Positions 47,007 through 54,282 of a DNA stretch of 64,000 nucleotides are shown one piece after another. The stretch comes from Stenotrophomonas terrae (GTDB taxonomy: Bacteria; Pseudomonadota; Gammaproteobacteria; Xanthomonadales; Xanthomonadaceae). The stretch is taken from assembly GCF_001431465.1 (NCBI RefSeq), contig NZ_LDJJ01000033.1, positions 1 to 64,000 of the forward strand, written 5' to 3'. The notes beneath the pieces were generated by a model. That model saw only the letters and a list, made by a program, of their open reading frames with translations. It was not told the origin of the DNA and ran no database searches. Position 1 is the stretch's first letter. Every line of letters starts with the position of its first letter. The position numbers were made by a program, and so were the translations under genes.

Positions 47007-47352
47007 CTCAAATCAATTGATTATTGTCATCTAGATGTTGACCCTGACGCCCTGCAGCTTTCAGCAGAGCCGGTTCAAAAGTAAAAATATTAATAGGACA
47101 TAAAGATCAGTCCCAATTAAAATCCTAGCGCTCATCACAATAGTATTTTATCTCGCACTTCCTCATCCAGGCTTTTGCAGCCCTAATAGAACCACCCTAG
47201 ATGACCTTGTAGCGCTTTGAAAGCCACCCAGAGAACTGACTCATCGTTCAAGCCCCACCAGATGAACACCCTCCGATTCGCAATGGGACCAAATGACCTG
47301 ACGACGTTAGAAAAAAATTTAGCAATCCAAGCCAAAATTAACTATATTGCAC
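47007..47352. other. AT-rich spacer between array members 3 and 4
   Basis: The 346-base spacer holds the gene relic at 47197-47244 and otherwise only AT-rich sequence without a plausible frame. A segment near 47049 (gcagctttcagcagagcc) is similar to one at about 48353 upstream of the neighbouring paralogue (gcagctttcagtagggcc), as expected if gene and leader duplicated together. Confidence 0.55.
47197..47244 (-). pseudogene. 15-codon relic of a DUF6708-like gene start
   Basis: Reading leftward from an ATG at 47244 gives MSQFSGWLSKRYKVI and then a stop. The intact gene at 50699 begins MSQFAGWLAQRYKVA: 11 of 15 residues agree, all in register from the start codon. The rest of the gene is gone. 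This is a scar of a deleted array member. Confidence 0.75.
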
Positions 47353-48264
47353 TCAGCAACTTCGCTTTAGCTGTACCAACTGGTCAATCGCATTTTGGTC
47401 CAAAGCAGGCCCGCCAGCTTCAGCAACAATTTCTGCCGGAAACTCGGGCACGCGGGACAAATCTGTTGCGCGCAGCTTGTCACCTGGCTGCAGCGGGGGA
47501 CCGTCTTCTTCCATGTATTGCCGTATATGCTCCCATAGCGCCAATTGCGTGCTATCGAAGCCATTGGACTGAACACCCAACCGGATAAGTTGCTCCACTT
47601 CGTTCGTCGTACCCTCACGAATGGCCAGCAGACCGAGCTCAAATCCCTCTGAGGCCAGATTAGCCCCCCGGAAATAGATGTAGTTATAGATGCGCGCTCG
47701 GATCTGATCATCCCACCTGTACGCAATCGGCGCACCATGGGATCCACTCACCCAGAATTTAAAAAACGCCCCCTTTATATAAGGAAGTACATAGACCGTC
47801 TTTGAATTTTTATTGAACAACACAGGGTCATCCAACGAATTTATTTTAGTTTGACGCCAAAAGTAGGTTCCAAAGCAAAAAAGGAAATATGAAACAAACC
47901 CAAAAACGAAAACCATAAAGAAAAAATTTATCGTCACCGAAAACTTTGACTTTATCAACATCATTAGTAATAAAGCCCAAAAAAAGCCCGCCAAAGACCA
48001 CATAAAAAATGCGGAAAATTTTGACCATCCGACGTTTTTTGCATATTCACCACGGATCGTTCCGACCACCAAACCTTGCCGGTGGACGCGCAACACAGAA
48101 TCAAATGCTACAGGATCAACATCAAGCGAAACCGAATGATCCGCGGGAATAATACGATAAGGAGCGCGCCGTGCATGCGCGTTATCTCGAGAAAGCACAA
48201 CACTGAAGACAACCTCGGGCTCCGCCTTACTCCAAATGGCAGCCGTTGTTTCCTTCAATCCCAT
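47353..48264 (-). CDS. Membrane protein of the putative immunity array (member 3)
   Basis: The 303-aa paralogue of the gene at 46107 has two Phe-rich transmembrane helices (about residues 84-105 and 110-133). The core follows: DDPVLFNKNSKTVYVLPY, RWDDQIRARIYNYIYFRGAN and LWEHIRQYMEEDGPPLQPGD. The last 115 residues are almost identical to member 4, while the membrane hairpin is largely different. That is the pattern expected from diversifying selection or gene conversion. It starts with ATG (MGLKETTAAIW). No catalytic motif is seen. Confidence 0.72.
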   Translation of the reverse strand: MGLKETTAAIWSKAEPEVVFSVVLSRDNAHARRAPYRIIPADHSVSLDVDPVAFDSVLRVHRQGLVVGTIRGEYAKNVGWSKFSAFFMWSLAGFFWALLLMMLIKSKFSVTINFFFMVFVFGFVSYFLFCFGTYFWRQTKINSLDDPVLFNKNSKTVYVLPYIKGAFFKFWVSGSHGAPIAYRWDDQIRARIYNYIYFRGANLASEGFELGLLAIREGTTNEVEQLIRLGVQSNGFDSTQLALWEHIRQYMEEDGPPLQPGDKLRATDLSRVPEFPAEIVAEAGGPALDQNAIDQLVQLKRSC

Positions 48265-48584
48265 AATCGGCCTCTACCGTCAGTCAATATCGCGTTAGGA
48301 CTACAAAGAACGGCGTAGCGTTCACGCTGGTCTCCTGGCATGCCGTCTAGCGAGCCGCAGCTTTCAGTAGGGCCAGGCGACGGATCTGCAACGAAACCGT
48401 TAACAGGAAAAATTGCGACTTATAGTTCGGCCAGCTTCGCCAAACCGTCGACTTGGAGGACAGCGGAAATTCAGCGAATCTAGTTCAGCGTAATTGACGT
48501 AAATCCCGCTGCCCCATACAACAGATGGTATAAGGCGAAACGCTAGATTTAGAACAATTTCACAGCAGAAATCAAGGCTCAATA
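48265..48584. other. Spacer between array members 2 and 3
   Basis: The 320 bases contain one short leftward frame (48400-48588, 62 aa) without ribosome-binding site or relatives in the array, and the leader-like segment gcagctttcagtagggcc near 48353. Nothing else is recognisable. Confidence 0.4.
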
Positions 48585-49481
48585 TCAAGCTCCGCCACTA
48601 CGCATTCTTGCTTCATCCTCACTCAACCTTCGCCCCATTGACTCTAACGCCTCTCGCGGGAATATTGGCAGTCTACTGCCGGCTTTCTTGTATTTCTCAC
48701 CAACATCCAAACCAGGCCGTCCATCAATCATATATAAGCGTATGTGCTCCCACAGCTGAAGTAGCTCGAAATCATCACCCCAGCCTCTAGAGCCAATATT
48801 TACCTCGCAGGCAACTTGTTTTGGAGCGTCTTTTCGCTCAAAAACCAACGTCAACACATTGACCCAACGAGCGGAACTAAGGCCAGGGGTTACTTCCAGA
48901 GTTCTGTAAATTCGCGGCTTTAACTCATCCCAAGAGTGAAGCTCGAATCGCACAGGAGTGACCTCAAATATATTTAAAAAAGATGGCATCTTAGGGATTG
49001 ATACCCAGACTTCCTTGGTCTTTCGATTGAAGACAACCGGAAAATCCGACGGCATCAAGAACAACACTCTCAATATCACGCTAAAGGCGCTAACTCCAAA
49101 CAAAGTACACGCTAAAGATACAAATAGCGTCGGAATACTAATTGAAGCGAACTCAATACCAAAATGCCATGCGATCGAGTATCCGTAGACGGATAGAGCT
49201 ACTAGGCAGAATGAAGAAATGAGTCCGAACCAAGCAAGGATTGACATTCCAACCGCCCCTCTCAAACCACTTACCATGATCGCATTCTCGTACACACCAA
49301 TGACTACGCCTGAAGAGGAGGGGCCGGTGTGAACCGAGTATGTAAGATCATCAATTACCCGACGTGGACGCACCACTCCTACTTGTGCGCCCGCTTTCGA
49401 GCGCAAGCGAGCGGACTGCAAATCGAAATAAGGATCTTCGCTTTCCCAAAGAGGAATGCCGACCTCACCTTCTCTCTTCAT
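48585..49481 (-). CDS. Membrane protein of the putative immunity array (member 2)
   Basis: The 298-aa product starts at 49481, with GGAG seven bases upstream. It has two transmembrane helices (residues about 80-102 and 113-137). The core follows: DFPVVFNRKTKEVWVSIP, HSWDELKPRIYRTLEV and LWEHIRLYMIDGRPGLDVGE. It ends with a charged tail. It shares the overall plan and several exact motifs with members 3 and 4 but is otherwise well diverged. The function is unknown; an immunity role is inferred from the array. Confidence 0.7.
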   Translation of the reverse strand: MKREGEVGIPLWESEDPYFDLQSARLRSKAGAQVGVVRPRRVIDDLTYSVHTGPSSSGVVIGVYENAIMVSGLRGAVGMSILAWFGLISSFCLVALSVYGYSIAWHFGIEFASISIPTLFVSLACTLFGVSAFSVILRVLFLMPSDFPVVFNRKTKEVWVSIPKMPSFLNIFEVTPVRFELHSWDELKPRIYRTLEVTPGLSSARWVNVLTLVFERKDAPKQVACEVNIGSRGWGDDFELLQLWEHIRLYMIDGRPGLDVGEKYKKAGSRLPIFPREALESMGRRLSEDEARMRSGGA

Positions 49482-49649
49482 TTCGTCACTCCACGGCTAA
49501 CTGCTTCTTCGCCGACGCCAACTTATTTTCGGTTGCGAGTCAACTCCGGGTCTGAAGCGGAATAAACTGATTCGAGCAAGCCTTACACCGACTTAATTAG
49601 GCTTCAATAATTGGTCAATTTATAGAATTACGAATACTTTGCGAATCCC

Positions 49650-50699
49650 TTAAACGACGGCCTTTCCATAGATTTGTGTCTTCAAATCTGCGTCCAAGGC
49701 TTTTGCCTCCTGCACTGATTCCTTCCAATAGGTCATCATCGCCTCCGCCTTAGGCCCCTGCCTCACTCGCCCAAAGACTGCCGGCGCTTTGAGGCCATCG
49801 ACTTGACCGCTGCGAGACCTAGAATCTGCAAGCACGGACGCTGGCCAAACGGGCTTACGACAAAGCATCATCGTCAGATAGCGCGACACCGCCCAAGGGA
49901 AAGTTAACGGAAGTCCCAACAAAATCATTCCCTGACCAGGAGAAGATATGTGAATGATGAAAGAATTTCGAAAGCTAGGCTCAACCGATGTGAATAGCTG
50001 CAACGGCGGAAACGGCAAAGCAGCTGGGCCGGATTCCATGAAGCGTTTGATCATCTCCCAACTGGCCAAAGACACTCCAAGACTATCGCCGCTATCAGAA
50101 CCCACTGCGAAAGTGTGAATCACAATTCCGTCACGCATTACATTACCGCGCAGATCATAGGTATGACCTTCATCTGGTCCAACAGGCTTGTCTCGTCCGA
50201 TATAGAAGTAGACATCCTTCCAAGGCACGGATATCGCGCGGCTCTGACCACCAATAAATACGTGGACCATCCCCGTCTCGCGATTGAACCTTATTGGATA
50301 GTATTGATATCTAAAAATATCCCGGCCCAGCAGCATCCAGTATGCAAGTCCCGCGCATAACAGACATAATAAGACCAAGAAACCAACCGCATAGTACTCA
50401 GCCTGTGCAACTACTCGCTCTCCGCCGACCTGTACCTGCCAAATTGTCCATATCATCCCGGCCGCGAATGCGAGTACGAGTGCAATCATCAGCGCACCCC
50501 ACATCGCCGCCCAACCACGATAATCGAAATGTCTATCGACATATTCTATGTATGTCGAGTTTATGGCGATCAAACCCTGATCAATCGGCTTCGAAATCTT
50601 GAATGAGGAAAGCTTATCAAATCCAGCGGCGACCTCGTAATCGGACAGAGGACGCGCAACTTTGTAACGCTGGGCTAACCAACCCGCAAACTGACTCAT
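49650..50699 (-). CDS. DUF6708-like membrane protein, likely cognate immunity protein of the effector (member 1)
   Basis: The 349-aa product starts three bases after the effector stop, with GGGGGAT upstream, so the two are translationally linked. Two transmembrane helices (residues about 63-86 and 100-123) are followed by the core RYQYYPIRFNRETGMVHVF, ISVPWKDVYFYIG and WEMIKRFMESGPAALPFPP. A further hydrophobic stretch (GMILLGLPLTFPWAVS) comes near residue 275. The name DUF6708 is given from memory of the family pattern and is tentative. A membrane protein directly behind a pore-forming-type T6SS effector is the usual place and type for its immunity protein. Confidence 0.75.
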   Translation of the reverse strand: MSQFAGWLAQRYKVARPLSDYEVAAGFDKLSSFKISKPIDQGLIAINSTYIEYVDRHFDYRGWAAMWGALMIALVLAFAAGMIWTIWQVQVGGERVVAQAEYYAVGFLVLLCLLCAGLAYWMLLGRDIFRYQYYPIRFNRETGMVHVFIGGQSRAISVPWKDVYFYIGRDKPVGPDEGHTYDLRGNVMRDGIVIHTFAVGSDSGDSLGVSLASWEMIKRFMESGPAALPFPPLQLFTSVEPSFRNSFIIHISSPGQGMILLGLPLTFPWAVSRYLTMMLCRKPVWPASVLADSRSRSGQVDGLKAPAVFGRVRQGPKAEAMMTYWKESVQEAKALDADLKTQIYGKAVV

Positions 50700-50702
50700 A
50701 GT

Positions 50703-53435
50703 TTATCCCCCTGCCGGCATTAACGCATTGTAAGCAGTTTCCTGATCCTCTACGGATTCAAAACGGCCATGATTATTCACACCAAATGGGGTCTTATCTA
50801 TCCATACCTCAATTTTGTCGTCGCGAACTAGATTTATCAACCACTCCCCCAACATACTCAGTAGTCCAAGAACGAGCAGAACTACGAAGCCCACCCCGAC
50901 GGTAAGAACGCCAGCGAGCATCAAAATGCTTACCACCACACCAGAGATCGCCGTGACACCATAGAAGACGGCCATAGGAATATCACCTTTTCTGATAGCA
51001 TCCATAGCCTTCCATCCGTCAACAACGGCACCCAAAATACCCCCGACCACACCAAAAGCGCGAGCATAAAAACCAATTGCTCCAGCCCGAGTGGCTGCAC
51101 GCGCGGCACCAAATCTGATCTCGTTTTGCAAGGCTGCTCTACCCCACTGCGTCTTCTCCAAGCCAAGTCCGGCGAGCTCAACGCTTGTCGCAACAAATCC
51201 CATCAAGGCGGAGGCCATTGAAAGCCCCCTGCGGAGCGCCGGACCTTCGGATTTGACGTCAAGCTTCCCATAGGCATCGCAAGTGTTCCAAGCGTCTAAT
51301 ACAAGACCAACCACACCCAGACGCACATCCAAGCTCACGCGGGGACCCAGATGCTGGGATGTCCTGTTCTGAACCATGGACCTTATTTGGTCTTCGGTCA
51401 TCAAAAGGTTCCCGAGAGCACCTGGGCTGCCCCCTCTCGCAGCACTTATGGCGCGCTGATCCCAAAATATCGCCCACTGAAAAACTTTTCGACCTCGAGC
51501 ATTCCGTTCGCCGGTAGCCGCCCGCGCGCCACTTCGTTCATTTAGTTCCTGTCGCAGGTGTTGATCGATCCGAGCACGCAACTGCTGTTTGTCTATGCCC
51601 GGCTGCCCTTGACTCAACGCCTCAGTGAGAAAATGCGCCATTTCCCTCTCGGAAGCCTGAATTCCAATGCGTTCGATTCTCTTTCCAGATAGGACTCCCA
51701 GAAGTCCTAGCATGTTATTTCTGGCTGCAGCCGTAATAGCAACGTTGACAGCACCTCGTCTGAGCCCGGATCCCGCCTTGGAAAGACAAGTTACGATCCC
51801 GCCGGAGATTTTGTATACCAAGTTTGCGACCAGACCCAATCCTCGTTGAAGTTCCTGGGGCTTTTCCCGCCCCCGCGTCAGAACATGACCATATGCTTTG
51901 AAAAGGTTGGACCAAGCTCCAGGATTATCCGCGAGCGACTTTGATTGCTGCTGAATCACCTCAGCAGCAAGACTGTCGTTCAGAGTCAAGGCGCGCATTG
52001 TTGCATTTTTTAAATCAGTAAAGTTTCCAACTAAATCTTGGAGAACCGCCGCCTGAATGGCCTCATGTCCAACAATCCCATCCAACGAGTTATCGACAAT
52101 CTCTGTCAGTCGCATCGAGCTATACGAAACTTCTTCGTGGTGATTGCAAGCAAGCCACGACCTAAACAGATCGTGCCCATACCACTTGACAAAACTTAAC
52201 GCCAGGGGCGTGATGTGTGCGACTGTATAATCATGCATCTCCCCTTCGAGGTTAGATTCGAACGCGTTAAGTGCATCATCGTCATAATCATCCCGATACC
52301 TTTTCCACGCAGAATCGCGAGCATTTCTATCTTGCTCCGGCGTCAACTCATCTGGAATCTTGGTCACACCGGCTGCATATAGTTCGATAGCTGCTCGGCC
52401 TGTATATACTCTCGACCTTACGGAACTCAACTCTTCAGCGGCGGACTGATCTTCAATAGCCTGTCGCATGCTATGAATAGCAACTGCACTTACCTGTTTC
52501 CAAGCCCTATCATTTTCCTCCTCAAAATCACGTGCTTTTTCCCTCATCAGCGCAGACAATTCTTGCGTAATTCCCGCCGGATCATTGAGTGCCAGCATCA
52601 TCGGACGCCCAATCGAAGCCGACTTCTGCAGCCAAGACTCCATTCCGGGTAAATCCTGCTTGCTCCTGCAGAAAGGGAGGAATGAGAAATCAAACCCTGG
52701 ATTCCAATACACGGTGACCGTTTCAAGAACGGAGGAAACAACCCCATCGACTAGAATAGGTTTTCCTGGCACTACCGGTGTTGGATTGCTAGAAGCAGCG
52801 AAGGGAATATTAGTTACGCTGCTTTGCCTGGGTAGTTTGCCGAATTTAAATTCACTCACTTGTACAGTTGCATCAAGTGCATTGCCCGCGTGTTCAATCG
52901 CCTTTCCGCCAAGCCAGTTCTGCACGTTGACACAACGCATGTGCTTCCTACGCTCGGCAGCGGTTCGGTTGCGCTTCAGCACCTCTGCAGGCCAAGGCGC
53001 TTCGCTAAACCCGAACCACACATTACCCGCCCGTTTTGGATCTGGAATAGTTACAAACCTAGCAACCTGAGAATCAGCCATTCGGGCACAGCTTGGCTCG
53101 AACTCCTCGCGAGGTGGTGGAACACCATGAGGGTCGAACTCAAGTAGATAAGAATCACTTGTTACCTGAAAGCCCTTCCATTCACCTCTGACTTCATTGA
53201 ATACATAGAGGTATCCATAGCGGGCAAGCCTCAGCGTATAGTGAGCCTCGCCGTCAGGCAGTGAGATAGCAGATACTTCCTTGCCGAAGCTTCCACTCAA
53301 TCGTGGGCCCTGCCAACTATCCTTCACATCTGAACGACAAATTGCGTAACGCACTGGCAATATGGGCAAACCCACCTGATCACACACATCGCATTTTTTT
53401 GCGGGATCGCACGACTGTGTCGGCCTACGTTCCAT
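50703..53435 (-). CDS. T6SS effector of the VasX / BTH_I2691 type (putative pore former)
   Basis: The 910-aa product starts at an ATG at 53435, with GGAG nine bases upstream and one base past the DUF4123 stop. A GTG at 53459 is less likely. The N-terminus has a VasX-N-like pattern: cysteine pairs (CDPAKKCDVC) followed at once by GLPILPVRYAICRSD, then HYTLRLARYGYLYVFNE. The long middle is helical and soluble. The C-terminus has several hydrophobic segments (GAIGFYARAFGVVGGILGAV, then FYGVTAISGVVVSILMLAGV and VGFVVLLVLGLLSMLGEWL), as in colicin-like pore formers. VgrG and a DUF4123 adaptor lie upstream and an immunity candidate downstream. The role is inferred from family and order. Confidence 0.83.
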   Translation of the reverse strand: MERRPTQSCDPAKKCDVCDQVGLPILPVRYAICRSDVKDSWQGPRLSGSFGKEVSAISLPDGEAHYTLRLARYGYLYVFNEVRGEWKGFQVTSDSYLLEFDPHGVPPPREEFEPSCARMADSQVARFVTIPDPKRAGNVWFGFSEAPWPAEVLKRNRTAAERRKHMRCVNVQNWLGGKAIEHAGNALDATVQVSEFKFGKLPRQSSVTNIPFAASSNPTPVVPGKPILVDGVVSSVLETVTVYWNPGFDFSFLPFCRSKQDLPGMESWLQKSASIGRPMMLALNDPAGITQELSALMREKARDFEEENDRAWKQVSAVAIHSMRQAIEDQSAAEELSSVRSRVYTGRAAIELYAAGVTKIPDELTPEQDRNARDSAWKRYRDDYDDDALNAFESNLEGEMHDYTVAHITPLALSFVKWYGHDLFRSWLACNHHEEVSYSSMRLTEIVDNSLDGIVGHEAIQAAVLQDLVGNFTDLKNATMRALTLNDSLAAEVIQQQSKSLADNPGAWSNLFKAYGHVLTRGREKPQELQRGLGLVANLVYKISGGIVTCLSKAGSGLRRGAVNVAITAAARNNMLGLLGVLSGKRIERIGIQASEREMAHFLTEALSQGQPGIDKQQLRARIDQHLRQELNERSGARAATGERNARGRKVFQWAIFWDQRAISAARGGSPGALGNLLMTEDQIRSMVQNRTSQHLGPRVSLDVRLGVVGLVLDAWNTCDAYGKLDVKSEGPALRRGLSMASALMGFVATSVELAGLGLEKTQWGRAALQNEIRFGAARAATRAGAIGFYARAFGVVGGILGAVVDGWKAMDAIRKGDIPMAVFYGVTAISGVVVSILMLAGVLTVGVGFVVLLVLGLLSMLGEWLINLVRDDKIEVWIDKTPFGVNNHGRFESVEDQETAYNALMPAGG

Positions 53436-53436
53436 G

Positions 53437-54282
53437 CTATCTAGCTCCGTAACTTTCACAAATATTCAATGGTTGGGCATGCAGATGCTCGACCAGACTT
53501 GTCACAATGCTGCGATACGCGCCGGGATCGGCCTTTGCAATGTGGATCGCTTCTCGAAAATCCAGATTTTCATGAATTAGCGGCGACTCGGAGATTGAAA
53601 TATGGGCAAAGGCCTCCTGGTCATCCAAATCTGTCAGACCGAAACTTCGCGCGCATTCGATCTCTTTGTAGATGCGCTGGGTTAGCCCATCCGGCCGCAT
53701 CACCTGTTCGACATCAACGTTAAGCCGTGCGACCACGCGGTTTACCGAAGCCAGCGACGCAATAGCTCGAAGCTGCGTAGCATCGAACACCAACGGTTCT
53801 TGCGACATCCCCGTACCAACGTACGAAATCCAATCCTCCCCTCCAACCAATGGCGCGGTCCAACGAACAACAGGACCCAGCAAGGAGCCAATTTGTGCTT
53901 CACTCAATATCCAAAGCAGACATTCCCAAACTCGTGGATCGTAGTATCGGAAGAGCATTTTTTCGCCTTCAACTTGTCTGACCATGACTCGTGAGAGGTG
54001 ACTGCGTAAACGTGCCTGGCTTTCTTGACTAGCTATCAGGGCGGAGAACGGGCTCTGCTCATGGCATCGAGCGTATTCAACAGTCCTATCCAACGCATGC
54101 AACCTTTCATCGGCAGACATGCATCCGAGATCAATCAGGTAAGGGAAGACATGCTGTTGAGCTCGTAGTTCCGCAGGCACAAGAGGAGTACTGGGCCACA
54201 AGCTCGCCAAGCGCCTGTCCATTTGTAACGGATTCATAAGAGCATACTGATGCTCATTGAAAATTCTGTGATCCAGCCTCAT
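53437..54282 (-). CDS. DUF4123-domain effector adaptor/chaperone
   Basis: The 281-aa product starts at 54282, overlapping the vgrG stop (ATGA), and ends one base before the effector start. The DUF4123 pattern is visible: MLFRYYDPRVWECLLWILSE (the conserved 'R-Y-Y/F-D-P-R-V' core) with upstream helices LVPAELRAQQHVFPYLIDLG. Members load a specific effector onto the VgrG tip. The tight vgrG-DUF4123-effector order supports that role here. Confidence 0.9.
   Translation of the reverse strand: MRLDHRIFNEHQYALMNPLQMDRRLASLWPSTPLVPAELRAQQHVFPYLIDLGCMSADERLHALDRTVEYARCHEQSPFSALIASQESQARLRSHLSRVMVRQVEGEKMLFRYYDPRVWECLLWILSEAQIGSLLGPVVRWTAPLVGGEDWISYVGTGMSQEPLVFDATQLRAIASLASVNRVVARLNVDVEQVMRPDGLTQRIYKEIECARSFGLTDLDDQEAFAHISISESPLIHENLDFREAIHIAKADPGAYRSIVTSLVEHLHAQPLNICESYGAR

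Noticed and set aside
48400-48588. 62-codon leftward frame between array members 2 and 3
   Set aside because: It has no ribosome-binding site, starts inside the neighbouring gene's end and shows no array motif.
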